From assembly GCF_020731145.1 (NCBI RefSeq), contig NZ_JAJFZN010000003.1, positions 248,001 to 312,000 of the forward strand: DNA of 64,000 bases, in the 5' to 3' direction. How positions within the stretch are numbered: position 1 is the stretch's first letter; every line of letters starts with the position of its first letter. The notes beneath the pieces were generated by a model. The model was not told where the DNA came from. It saw nothing but the letters and a program-made list of their open reading frames with translations, and searched no databases. Positions 24,951-33,456 of the stretch are shown piece after piece. This DNA is from Sneathiella sp. HT1-7. Its GTDB lineage: Bacteria > Pseudomonadota > Alphaproteobacteria > Sneathiellales > Sneathiellaceae. The position numbers and the translations under genes are program-made.

Positions 24951-25964
24951 CTAGGCGCCGCCCTGATGTAGTTTGTCCTTCTCGCGGGTAACAGCATTTA
25001 CGGTATCGCGATATAGCAGGAAGGGGATCACGCCAAATACTGCGGTGAGCAAAGTCAATGTCCGCATCAACAGAAAGACGGAACTATAGGCCGTGTTTGT
25101 GGTTTGATCCTCCAGCAGATGGGCGACTTGACCAAATGCCGCTTCACCAATTCCGAGGCCACCGGGAGAAATGGGAATGGCGTTGGCAAATAACCCTGCG
25201 ACACCTGAGACAATATAGCCGATCCAGGAAAGGCCGGTGATATCCATCGCACCGCCGAGAAGGTGCAGGGATTCCAGGACCAGCACATATTGAAATACGG
25301 AGAGCGCGATGGCGGCGACAAGGTCCATCTTGCGGTTCCAGTATCTTTCAAGCGCCCCGACGACGGTTTCGAATATACGCATCAGAATACGCTCTAACGG
25401 TCCCGGCATGAGCCGTATTATCGCTATAAATAACCTCTTAAACTTAACGGCGGCGAAAAGACAACAGAACGCAAGCGCCAAACTTGTGACAACAATTAGT
25501 CCGATCCAGAACTGAAATTGCGACGGGATCAGAGCCAAAACAGCAAGTGAAATCACGAGCAAGCCGACAAGGCCGGTCAGGCGATCGACGAGGCTGCTCA
25601 TCATGATCGCGCCGAGCTTGTCCTTGTGCAGACGATAGGCGAGGCCGCCGCGCACAAAATCCCCGCCATAGGCTCCGGGCAGGAAGACGTTAAAGAACTG
25701 ACCGATAAAAGTGAAGTTCAGGGATTGCAGATAGCCGATTTCCGTGTGCAGGGCGCGCATCAGGATCTGCCACCTAAGCGCGCCGATAAAGACAGTGAAC
25801 AGTAGACAGGTAAAGGCAAAGAGAACAACCCCCGGCGCGGAGAGTGCATTTGCAAGTAGGCTGAAATCGATAAAGTCGAAATGGATCAGGGCGATGATAC
25901 AGCCAATTCCTATCGCGATTTTAAGAATTGTAAAAAGCAATCTGCCCGTTTCCTTTTCCGCCAA
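24951..25964 (-). CDS. LPG-synthase-type transmembrane protein (UPF0104/AglD-like)
   Basis: A 337-residue integral membrane protein with about eight membrane segments. Diagnostic features are FTFIGQFFNVFLPGAYGGDFVRG (about residues 85-106), MMSSLVDRLTGLVGL and ANAIPISPGGLGIGEAAFG near the end, all typical of the flippase-like domain shared with MprF and AglD. The start is TTG with GGGGCT upstream; it begins nine bases after the E1 beta stop. The fold is linked to lipid flipping in MprF and to lipid-linked glycan handling in archaeal AglD. Here it probably moves or modifies a lipid-linked sugar. Confidence 0.88.
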   Translation of the reverse strand: MAEKETGRLLFTILKIAIGIGCIIALIHFDFIDFSLLANALSAPGVVLFAFTCLLFTVFIGALRWQILMRALHTEIGYLQSLNFTFIGQFFNVFLPGAYGGDFVRGGLAYRLHKDKLGAIMMSSLVDRLTGLVGLLVISLAVLALIPSQFQFWIGLIVVTSLALAFCCLFAAVKFKRLFIAIIRLMPGPLERILMRIFETVVGALERYWNRKMDLVAAIALSVFQYVLVLESLHLLGGAMDITGLSWIGYIVSGVAGLFANAIPISPGGLGIGEAAFGQVAHLLEDQTTNTAYSSVFLLMRTLTLLTAVFGVIPFLLYRDTVNAVTREKDKLHQGGA

Positions 25965-25973
25965 AGCGAGCCC

Positions 25974-27023
25974 CTAAAACGGGCCGGTAAACCAGTTGCC
26001 TGGCACATCATGCGCGGCATTCCGGGCGTTCAAAATTGGCTCGGTCGAGATTTCACGTTCTGTCATCTCCCCAATTCTGGCAGCGATATGTTCGGCCCGA
26101 ATATGATAATCCTTTGTGAGTGCCGGACTGGTCGACTCCGAATAATCCGGTGCCGTTAAGCGAGCCGGGGGGAGTGTCAGGTCCCTGAAGCAGGTCTCCG
26201 TGATATGTGCCATGATCTCGGCCGCAATGCCGAAGCTCTTGAAACCTGTGTCCAGCACCAGCAGCTTACCTGTCTTCTTCACTGATTTCTCGATCTTTGG
26301 CCAATCGATGGGCGAGATGCTTCTGAGGTCAATCAGATCACATGAAATGCCTTGCTCTTTCAGGACATCGACGGCATGCAGCGCCTCAATCGTCATATAG
26401 GAGACGGAAACGACGGTCACCGCGTCTCCTTCCCGCAGAAGGTTAGCCTCGCCGAGCGGAATGGGCCTGTTGGTATCGGCAGCCTCCGTCTGGGCGTTAT
26501 GGAGCCAGCGATGCTCAAGGAAAATAACCGGGTTGGGATCGAATATGCTGGAAAGGAGCAAGCCCTTCGCGTCCGATGCAAGCGCCGGCATGACAACTTT
26601 TAAACCTGGAATATGGGCAAACCAGGATTGCAGGTTTTGGGAGTGGGTCGGCCCCTGGCCCCAGCCGCGTCCCAGGATCATCCGTATGGTGATCGGGACA
26701 CTACGCTTGCCGCCAAACATGAAGTGCCATTTGGCTGCGTTATTGACCAGCTGGTCCATGGAAAGAAGCGCAAAATCAAGCCTTTGGTGGGTTAGAACAG
26801 GCTTGAAGCCGCCAAGAGCGGCGCCAATCGCGATGCCTGTCATGGCATTCTCTGATGTTGGCATATCAAAGACACGTTTCTCGCCGTATTTTTCCTGTAG
26901 ATCCAGGGTTGTCCCGAAAACGCCCTTGGGGTCCGGAACGCCGAGGCCAAAAACTAGAACGCTGGGGTCCTCTGCCAGCGCCTGATCAAGACCATCACGA
27001 ATTTCATTGGCAAAGCTGCGCAT
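25974..27023 (-). CDS. TPP-dependent E1 beta subunit (2-oxoacid dehydrogenase/transketolase-like)
   Basis: A 349-residue E1 beta-like protein: PTSENAMTGIAIGAALGG (the Glu of the Pyr domain that activates TPP), FDFALLSMDQLVNNAAKW style core (LDFALLSMDQLVNNAAK), and GPTHSQNLQSWFAHIPGLKVV with the conserved His. It pairs with the E1 alpha gene two bases upstream. No lipoyl E2 or E3 gene is present, so it is unlikely to be a classical dehydrogenase complex. Such orphan pairs recur in O-antigen and capsule loci, where they may join or cleave two-carbon ketol units of sugars. The last 20 residues (HDVPGNWFTGPF) are unusual. Confidence 0.87.
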   Translation of the reverse strand: MRSFANEIRDGLDQALAEDPSVLVFGLGVPDPKGVFGTTLDLQEKYGEKRVFDMPTSENAMTGIAIGAALGGFKPVLTHQRLDFALLSMDQLVNNAAKWHFMFGGKRSVPITIRMILGRGWGQGPTHSQNLQSWFAHIPGLKVVMPALASDAKGLLLSSIFDPNPVIFLEHRWLHNAQTEAADTNRPIPLGEANLLREGDAVTVVSVSYMTIEALHAVDVLKEQGISCDLIDLRSISPIDWPKIEKSVKKTGKLLVLDTGFKSFGIAAEIMAHITETCFRDLTLPPARLTAPDYSESTSPALTKDYHIRAEHIAARIGEMTEREISTEPILNARNAAHDVPGNWFTGPF

Positions 27024-27025
27024 GG

Positions 27026-28015
27026 TTATTGCATGCCTCCCGTCATATGATCAGCGAAGACATGCATCGCGGCCTCTTCCGCGGGCGGAAAATCGGACGA
27101 ACGCGCAAAGTCAAACGCGGCGTTCACTTCCGCGTCAATTTCTTGCTGCATGGCATCAATATCCGCCTGTTTCAAACTACCTTTAGATAGGGCCTTGGTT
27201 TCGAAAAGCGAGATAGGATCACGTGCGGTCCATTCCTCGATCATCGGATCAGGGCGATAGCCGAGATCATCGTCAAAATTTGGACCGCAATGTTCTCGCC
27301 AGCGGAATGTTGAGAATTCAAGGAAGGCGGGTCCGCCGCCCGTCCGAATTTTCGTTATTGCGTCAGACATGATTGCATGAACCGCCGCAACGTCATTACC
27401 GTCTCCCGATGCCGTATGAATACCGTAGCCAGCGATCTTTTCATGGATTTCCCGCGCAGTAGGCTGGCGGACTTCGAGCGGGGAATAGACGGAGTAGAAA
27501 TTGTTTTCGCAGATAAACAGTACCGGCAGGTTTTTCAGGGTCGCAAAGTTGAGGGCCTCGTGAAACACGCCAGTCTCGACAACGGCATCACCCAGGAAAA
27601 TGCAGGCGATATCATCTCCGCCCTTCATCATCAGGCTGTAGCCAAGGCCGACACCTACGGGCACCGTGCCGCCGACAATCGCCGTTGAGCCCATAAAGCC
27701 GACGGTCTCGTCGATTAGATGCATGGAGCCGCCCTTGCCACGGGCACAGCCGGTCACTCGACCGTAGATCTCGGCGATCATCGCGTTTAGGTTTCCACCT
27801 TTCGCGATATAATGCGCATGAGCCCGATGACCGCTGACGGTGAGGTCGCTGTGCCGCAGAAGCGCGCCAGCGGCGGCAGAGACAGCTTCCTGTCCGCTGG
27901 AAAGATGGGTCGGGCAGCGCATTTCCTGTTCGCGATAGCGCGCGGCGATAGTTTCCTCGACCGTGCGAATGCGGCGCATACCGCGGGCCAGTGATTTGGT
28001 CAGCTCTGGTGTCAT
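27026..28015 (-). CDS. TPP-dependent E1 alpha subunit (2-oxoacid dehydrogenase/transketolase-like)
   Basis: A 329-residue E1 alpha-like protein with THLSSGQEAVSAAAGALL, SGHRAHAHYIAKGG, KGGSMHLIDETVGFMGSTAI and CIFLGDAVVETGVFHEALNF...CENNFYSVYSPLEVRQP. The TPP/metal motif reads GDA rather than the usual GDG; the ENN asparagine is kept. The ATG at 28015 overlaps the methyltransferase stop (ATGA); an in-frame start at 28072 is inside that gene. The CENN..YSVYSPL..RQP form is characteristic of the E1-type enzymes in surface-polysaccharide loci rather than of pyruvate dehydrogenase. It forms the PP domain partner of the E1 beta downstream. Confidence 0.87.
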   Translation of the reverse strand: MTPELTKSLARGMRRIRTVEETIAARYREQEMRCPTHLSSGQEAVSAAAGALLRHSDLTVSGHRAHAHYIAKGGNLNAMIAEIYGRVTGCARGKGGSMHLIDETVGFMGSTAIVGGTVPVGVGLGYSLMMKGGDDIACIFLGDAVVETGVFHEALNFATLKNLPVLFICENNFYSVYSPLEVRQPTAREIHEKIAGYGIHTASGDGNDVAAVHAIMSDAITKIRTGGGPAFLEFSTFRWREHCGPNFDDDLGYRPDPMIEEWTARDPISLFETKALSKGSLKQADIDAMQQEIDAEVNAAFDFARSSDFPPAEEAAMHVFADHMTGGMQ

Positions 28016-28671
28016 GGGATAAACCAGTAGTAATCGCCCGTGTAGCCGATCTCTTTGAAAAAGGCTTTCCACTCATCGACATGTAGGATTGTCTTGGCCG
28101 TCAGGTTCCAGGCTTGCATGCGTTCATATTCCTCATCCGTGCGATAGGCATCGACCGTGATGAAGGATTTACCGCGTGAGACACGCTCAATTTCCAGCAA
28201 TGCTTTGCCGCAATCCTCTTTTTCGAGATTGTGAACCGTGTTGACGGAGATCACGACATCGAAGCTGTTGTCATCAAAGGGTAGGTCTCGTGCGTCGGCG
28301 ACGGACACAAAATCACGGACGCTTTCGATACTGTTCTTAATCGCATAATCCGAAATATCGACCCCGCGCACCGTGATGCCAGGGATGAGCTCCCTCAGGT
28401 CATGGAGCATGAAACCCTTCGCAGAACCCACGTCGAGAAGGCTGGAAGTTCCGGTAAGACCGAAATACTCCTGAAAAGTCGGTATGACAGGCTGCCAGAA
28501 CCGAGAATTATAGGAAAACCCGCCATAGCCGTGGCGCCGGTCTCCGTCAAAAAACGCCTCCCCGAACTGTCGGGCGACGGCGCGATCTTCTTCGGTCTTT
28601 TCATTTCCCCGCTGTGTCAAATCCCGCTTTGTCTTCGGGTAGTTTACCAGCAGATCGATTTCCTGTCCCAT
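28012..28671 (-). CDS. Class I SAM-dependent methyltransferase
   Basis: A 219-residue enzyme with SLLDVGSAKGFMLHDL (SAM motif I, about 78-93), VRGVDISDYAI (acidic end of beta-2), ADARDLPFDDNSFDVVISVNTVHNLE and a C-terminal YTGDYYWFIP. It is 39 bases downstream of the SDR gene and overlaps the E1 alpha start by four bases, so it belongs to the same sugar operon. Methylation of a sugar nucleotide carbon or hydroxyl is the likely job. Sugar-locus methyltransferases of this size are common; the target atom is unknown. Confidence 0.87.
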   Translation of the reverse strand: MGQEIDLLVNYPKTKRDLTQRGNEKTEEDRAVARQFGEAFFDGDRRHGYGGFSYNSRFWQPVIPTFQEYFGLTGTSSLLDVGSAKGFMLHDLRELIPGITVRGVDISDYAIKNSIESVRDFVSVADARDLPFDDNSFDVVISVNTVHNLEKEDCGKALLEIERVSRGKSFITVDAYRTDEEYERMQAWNLTAKTILHVDEWKAFFKEIGYTGDYYWFIP

Positions 28672-28710
28672 TGTTGACCTAGTTTCCTTATCTATTCAGT
28701 TCGGAGAATG

Positions 28711-29703
28711 TCATGGTTTGTGAATGTAGGATTGCGGCTGTTGTTTTAGCGCTTCCAGATTGTTCCGCACCCAATCGACGGTTTGGGAAATTCCTTGGTC
28801 GAGTGAGATTTCATCAGACCAATTTAAAGTTTTTCGAAGCTTGCCGTCATCGAGACTATAGGTTTGATCTTTGCCTTGACGTTCACCAACCACCTCGATC
28901 ATATCCGCAGGGTCTGCACCGAGAACTGCGCATGTCTTTTCCACAAGGCCGCGGATACTGATCAGTTCCGGAGTTGAGATGTGGTAGCACTCACCCAACT
29001 CACCCTTCAGCGCAATTTTAAGCGTCGCACTTGAAACATCCTCGATATGAATGAAGGAACGCTCCGAATGTCCGCCACCATGAAGCTGAAGCTTCTGACC
29101 GGTGAGCGCATAAAGGATCGTGCGCGGAATAATGCGATAGAGCTGCTGGCCGGGGCCATAAACATTGGCCGCCCGGGTATAGGTGACCGGAAAGTCGTAG
29201 GTCTTGAAAAAGCTGTTGAGGCTCATATCCGCCGCAGCGCGGGAGACGGCATAAGGCGTGCTCGGGTTCAGGACGTGATCTTCCCGGACAAAGCCAGAGG
29301 TGCTGCCATACACCTCCGGTGTCGAGATATGGACGTATTTTTCGAGAATATCCAGTTTGCGAAGGGCGTCATGCAGCAATACCGTGGAAAGCGCGTTAGT
29401 ACGAAACCAGTCCCCGGGGTTTGCCCAGCTTTCTCCGACCATGCTTTGTGACGCGAAATTCACCACATGGGTGATATTTTCCGCCACGACAAGATCAATG
29501 ATCTTGTCGAGATCATTGTTCAGATCAAGTTGGTGGAACTGGAAATTATCTTTCTCGCTTATCCATTTATAGGGAAGAAAAGCGTCATGGGGCTCGGCAG
29601 ATCGGCTCGCGCCGTGCACAACGTATCCAGATTTCAATAAATGGGCGACGAAGCTCGCGCCGGAGAAGGAATTGCTGCCAAGGACTAAAAAATTCTGGGT
29701 CAT
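28711..29703 (-). CDS. Extended SDR, nucleotide-sugar 4,6-dehydratase-like
   Basis: A 330-residue extended SDR with LVLGSNSFSGASFVAHLL, VNFASQSMVGESWANP, HISTPEVYGSTSGFV and TPYAVSRAAADMSL. In classical dehydratases the last two read STDEVYG and YxxxK; here the Glu is kept, the Asp is Pro, and the catalytic Lys is Arg. TRAANVYGPGQQLYRIIPRT is as in GDP-mannose or dTDP-glucose 4,6-dehydratases. It probably makes a 4-keto-6-deoxy sugar or acts as an epimerase. It follows the HddC-like nucleotidyltransferase after a 104-base gap and starts a run of tightly spaced genes. The Arg for Lys change appears to be a subfamily trait but should be checked. Confidence 0.86.
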   Translation of the reverse strand: MTQNFLVLGSNSFSGASFVAHLLKSGYVVHGASRSAEPHDAFLPYKWISEKDNFQFHQLDLNNDLDKIIDLVVAENITHVVNFASQSMVGESWANPGDWFRTNALSTVLLHDALRKLDILEKYVHISTPEVYGSTSGFVREDHVLNPSTPYAVSRAAADMSLNSFFKTYDFPVTYTRAANVYGPGQQLYRIIPRTILYALTGQKLQLHGGGHSERSFIHIEDVSSATLKIALKGELGECYHISTPELISIRGLVEKTCAVLGADPADMIEVVGERQGKDQTYSLDDGKLRKTLNWSDEISLDQGISQTVDWVRNNLEALKQQPQSYIHKP

Positions 29704-29807
29704 GAAAAATTACCGGTCAGTCTGGCGTGGTTCCTGTGAATACGCGGGGCATTAAAAATCATCTATTAACTACATCTTTGAGGGAGGGACGTCCATTTCT
29801 TTTGCCC

Positions 29808-30650
29808 CTAATTAGTTGTCATCAGGTCTATTGTCTTTGTATCGAGTGAGGCTAATGCCAAACAGGCCTGAAACTGGCGGAGATAGTTTTGACGGGTCTC
29901 ATCCGCAGACCAATAGGATGGAACCGAAGAGATAAGTGACATTGCTTGCGTCTTATCCCGAATTTCCCTCTGCGCCTCAGCCAACGCCGTTACATTGCCG
30001 ATATCCCGATGATAAAGATCATTATGGAAGCTGTTCATGCGCCCGATGAAATGCGGCAGTATCTCGGTGCTGAAGTCCGTAATCGAAGGACTTGCCGCCA
30101 TAATTTTATCAATAGCCGCAAGTTCCATTATATAGACTGCCCCGTTGGCGAGGCGGCCGATATCCGCTTTTGGTTTCTCAATGAAATCAATGACCCTTTT
30201 TTCTTTGTTGAGGGTCACGATGCCACAGCTCTGTGGATCATCCGTCTCAAATGTCATCATGGTGAGTGCACAGTCTTTCGGTCGGTCTTTGAATGAATTC
30301 CTAAAATCACCGACATCAAAGAGTGTTAGGTTGTCTGCATGCGCCAAAAGTAGAGCTTCGCTGGAAATTTCATCCCTGAAAGTCTTCAAGGTGCCCGCCG
30401 TTCCTAATAATTCCGGTTCTTCCAAAAATTGCACGTGTTGTGCATATGGGCTTGTCGACACATATTCGCGAACAATTGGCGCAAGATAATGCAGATTAAT
30501 GAAAATTCGTTCAATTCCACCTGCTATCAGCATTTCGAGCCAGAGCCCTAGCAACGGACGGCCATGAATGGGCATAAGGCATTTTGGCAGCTCTGACGTC
30601 AGCGGTTGCAGGCGGGTGCCGAGGCCGGCGGCAAGTAAGAGAGCTTCCAT
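29808..30650 (-). CDS. Sugar-phosphate nucleotidyltransferase (HddC-like)
   Basis: A 280-residue nucleotidyltransferase with the N-terminal signature LLLAAGLGTRLQPLTSELPK (residues 4-23), LLLAHADNLTLFD (metal-binding Asp), and VIDFIEKPKAD. It resembles mannose-1-phosphate guanylyltransferase and the heptose-1-phosphate guanylyltransferase HddC. The neighbour is a heptose kinase/nucleotidyltransferase, and gmhA is in the same locus, so GDP- or other NDP-heptose is the favoured product. The C-terminal 60 residues (after the catalytic domain) are helical and unassigned. It starts 14 bases after the kinase gene. Confidence 0.87.
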   Translation of the reverse strand: MEALLLAAGLGTRLQPLTSELPKCLMPIHGRPLLGLWLEMLIAGGIERIFINLHYLAPIVREYVSTSPYAQHVQFLEEPELLGTAGTLKTFRDEISSEALLLAHADNLTLFDVGDFRNSFKDRPKDCALTMMTFETDDPQSCGIVTLNKEKRVIDFIEKPKADIGRLANGAVYIMELAAIDKIMAASPSITDFSTEILPHFIGRMNSFHNDLYHRDIGNVTALAEAQREIRDKTQAMSLISSVPSYWSADETRQNYLRQFQACLALASLDTKTIDLMTTN

Positions 30651-30664
30651 CTTAACGCCTCCTG

Positions 30665-32161
30665 TTAGAGTACACCAAGCTCGTGGCGGATTTCATCGAT
30701 GCTGAGTGGTCGGTTGCCGACCGTCGCCACCTGGCATCCTGAAGCGACCGATCCGATATAGGCAGCTTCCCATATGGACGCGCCACAGGCCAGCGCGAGA
30801 GAGGCGGAGACCAGCATGGCGTCACCTGCACCCGCAGGGTCTTTTGGCGACGCGCACAATGCCGGAAGACGGTCTGTCATCCATGCGCTTTTATCCGGGT
30901 GGGTCGTCTGAATTAATGTCCCTTCCGCACCGAGGGTGAGGAGAATATGCTCCGGGTCGCATTTCCTCGCGAGCGCTTCTGCGACGGCGACCAGCCCGAT
31001 ATCATGGTTCTGGATGGCGAGCCTTGCCTCAACCTCAGTTGGCTTGAGCAGCAGCATTTTCTCAAACCGGGCGATGTTGCCGATCTGAGAAGAAGTTTGG
31101 CTATCTGCCACCATCGGAATTTGGCGTTCCCGGCAATAGGCCGCGATGCGATTAACCAGGCTTTGCGGTAAAACTCCGTAGTTGAAGTCAGAGAAAACCA
31201 GAAGATCCAGATTAGCGGCAAGGCGTGTGAAATGATCGAAAATTTCGTCTTGCAGGCTCTGCTCGATCGCGTGCTGTTTAAGTTTAGAGACCCTGAGGAG
31301 CGTCTTGCCCGCACTCCTAAAACGTTGTTTGAGTGTGGTCGAACGGCTTGGGTCACGAGCAAGTATGACCTCGACCCCATAGTCCTCCAACTTTTTCTGG
31401 CCATCCGTTGCTTCATGGTCGTCGCCGCAAACGGTGAGATAACTGGTTTTTGCGCCAAGTCCCCGTGCATGGCTTGCGACGATTCCGGCACCGCCAATAA
31501 ATTTCTGCTCTAGCACAGGTGTGACAACAATGGTCGGATCTTCTCTTGAGAGGCCAAGCACATCGCAAGTAATATATTCATCGATGATTAAATCGCCGAT
31601 TACCAGCACATTCAGGTTATCGAATCGGTCGAGAATAGCGGAGAAATCTTCACTCCTTATATTGTGCCTATTCAGATAGTTCGCGGAGGACTTTAAATTA
31701 AAATTTGAGGTTGGCCTCTCACTCTCCGCCTGAATGAGGTCAATTGAGGAAAAGACCGCGTCACCTGAACTGAACAGCAGCTTGCCGCCATAAGCTGCCA
31801 ATGCGTCGCGCTCAGGATTATGCAATTCCTGATGCTCTTTGCCCTTAACGATAAGGTCCGGGCGGATAGTATCAATAGCATCGGCAAGGTCATCTTCAAG
31901 AATAAAGGCATAATCCACGTAGCTGATTGCGGCAATATTTTCTAGCCGAAGATGCGCAGGCACCAGCACGCCCAGCCGGTCGTCTGCATTGACCGCAACG
32001 ACAAGGATATCGCAGCAATCGGTTGCGAATTTCAACAGTCGGAGATGGCCAGGATGGACTACATTGAAGTTGCCGCTCACCATGCCGATTTTCTTATTAG
32101 CGCCACGTTCCGCGCATTGGGCGGAGATTCGGGAGGCATGGTCTTTCAGGGTTGCTGTCAT
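30665..32161 (-). CDS. Bifunctional nucleotidyltransferase-PfkB kinase, HldE-like with inverted domain order
   Basis: A 498-residue fusion. Residues about 22-150 form a cytidylyltransferase-like domain (MVSGNFNVVHPGHLRLLKFA, with the HxGH motif), and residues about 185-498 a PfkB/ribokinase-like kinase (KFIGGAGIVASHARGLGAK, and the catalytic DPAGAGDAML). E. coli HldE has the kinase first and the adenylyltransferase second; here the order is reversed. The start at 32161 has GGAG five bases before it; an in-frame start at 32251 is inside the upstream gene. Expected activities are phosphorylation of heptose 7-phosphate at C1 and nucleotidyl transfer, but substrates are not proven. Confidence 0.85.
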   Translation of the reverse strand: MTATLKDHASRISAQCAERGANKKIGMVSGNFNVVHPGHLRLLKFATDCCDILVVAVNADDRLGVLVPAHLRLENIAAISYVDYAFILEDDLADAIDTIRPDLIVKGKEHQELHNPERDALAAYGGKLLFSSGDAVFSSIDLIQAESERPTSNFNLKSSANYLNRHNIRSEDFSAILDRFDNLNVLVIGDLIIDEYITCDVLGLSREDPTIVVTPVLEQKFIGGAGIVASHARGLGAKTSYLTVCGDDHEATDGQKKLEDYGVEVILARDPSRSTTLKQRFRSAGKTLLRVSKLKQHAIEQSLQDEIFDHFTRLAANLDLLVFSDFNYGVLPQSLVNRIAAYCRERQIPMVADSQTSSQIGNIARFEKMLLLKPTEVEARLAIQNHDIGLVAVAEALARKCDPEHILLTLGAEGTLIQTTHPDKSAWMTDRLPALCASPKDPAGAGDAMLVSASLALACGASIWEAAYIGSVASGCQVATVGNRPLSIDEIRHELGVL

Positions 32162-32162
32162 T

Positions 32163-33212
32163 TCACTCCCCAAGGGATGGATTGATTTCCAATAGGGGGC
32201 GCATGACGCGGCCCGCTTCCAAGTCATCCAATGCGGCGTTGACATTGTCAAGGCTGTAGCGTTTGGTGATCATATTTTTGAGTGGCAAATTCTGGTCCAC
32301 TGCCATTTGATAAAAGCGCGGTAAGTCTTGGTCTGGTCGGGTTCCGCCACCCCAGCTACCGTGAATATGCTTGCCGTTAACCAATTCGAATGGATCTATG
32401 GAAATTTTCTGGCCCGCGGCGGGATGAGATGCAAATACGCAGTGTCCGCCATTGCGCCGCACGGCATTAAAGGCAAGCTCGATGGTTGCAGTATGTCCTG
32501 CGGCATCGAGGGCGTAATCCGCCCCCATCCCGTCCGTTAGTGCAACGACTTGCTCCAGAATATCGGCATCGCCACCGTTGAGCGCATGGCTCGCACCGAG
32601 TTTTAACGCGGCTTCAAGCTTTTCTTCATTGACATCGATCGCAATGAGCTTTTTTGGGTTACAGCAATGGGCGTACATGAGTGAGACAGCGCCAATACCG
32701 CCGATACCAATGATGACAACCATATCATCCGGAGTGATGTTGATTTCATTGAGTGCAAGACCGGCACCTGTCGGAATGGCGCATCCAAAAAGTACACCAA
32801 GATCCATGGGGAGTCCGGCAGGGAGAGGTACAAGACGGTTCTCCGCCACAATAGCTCGTTCGTTAAATGTAGTAATACCTCCGGAATTAATGACCTGGTC
32901 GCGCCAGCTATAAAGTGCGCCCGAAGCTTCCATTCCCTCGCCGCGAATCCAACCGAGAATAACTTTGTCGCCGACGGCTATCTTGCGGACACCTTCGCCC
33001 GTGGCCCTCACAACTCCCGTCGCCTCATGACCGAGTAGATGTGGTAAATACTTGTCTTCCCCGCGTTTTCCACGAACCTCCATAAGCTGGCTGTGGCAGA
33101 CTCCGCTGTAGGCGATTTCGACTTCGACTTGGCCGGGGAGGAGGGCGGGGAGTTCAATTCCGTCAATAAGACGCAAGGGTTTTCCGGTTTCGAAAAGAAC
33201 AGCGGCCTTCAT
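32163..33212 (-). CDS. Zinc-dependent alcohol dehydrogenase (MDR family)
   Basis: A 349-residue medium-chain dehydrogenase. Catalytic zinc ligands are in YSGVCHSQ (Cys) and LLGHEATGVV (His-Glu), with a third Cys in LFGCAIPTGAG. The cofactor loop is VIIGIGGIGAVSLMYA and the acidic AIDVNEEKL after beta-2 suggests NAD. The four-cysteine structural zinc lobe is absent: GWIRGEGMEASGALYSWRDQ has none. ATG 33212 (MKAAVLFETGKPL) is the typical start; TTG 33242 is an in-frame alternative. It heads the leftward sugar operon and stops one base before the HldE-like gene. It may oxidise a sugar alcohol or polyol. Confidence 0.88.
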   Translation of the reverse strand: MKAAVLFETGKPLRLIDGIELPALLPGQVEVEIAYSGVCHSQLMEVRGKRGEDKYLPHLLGHEATGVVRATGEGVRKIAVGDKVILGWIRGEGMEASGALYSWRDQVINSGGITTFNERAIVAENRLVPLPAGLPMDLGVLFGCAIPTGAGLALNEINITPDDMVVIIGIGGIGAVSLMYAHCCNPKKLIAIDVNEEKLEAALKLGASHALNGGDADILEQVVALTDGMGADYALDAAGHTATIELAFNAVRRNGGHCVFASHPAAGQKISIDPFELVNGKHIHGSWGGGTRPDQDLPRFYQMAVDQNLPLKNMITKRYSLDNVNAALDDLEAGRVMRPLLEINPSLGE

Positions 33213-33456
33213 ATCGACTGATTTTACACCTTCTAGTTTCAACCAAAAATGTTCCGTTGGTGGGGCGGTGCTGACAATATCAGCAGATTGCTAAGAATGA
33301 TACCTTGACTATACGCTAGCAGAAAATGTGAGTGATATAAAAAAGTCAGTTTCGTACTGGCAATTCAATCTCAGGGATTGTAAATCATTTCAGCAGCCGG
33401 TTGGCCCGGCCGGAGAATCGGGCATTGGGTATGTAGTCTTTGGAAGGACGAGAGCG

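Noticed and set aside
33213-33456. Divergent promoter region between the Zn-ADH gene and the APE operon
   Set aside because: TTGACT near 33305 has no -10 at proper spacing, and I see no ECF11 box, so no promoter is claimed.
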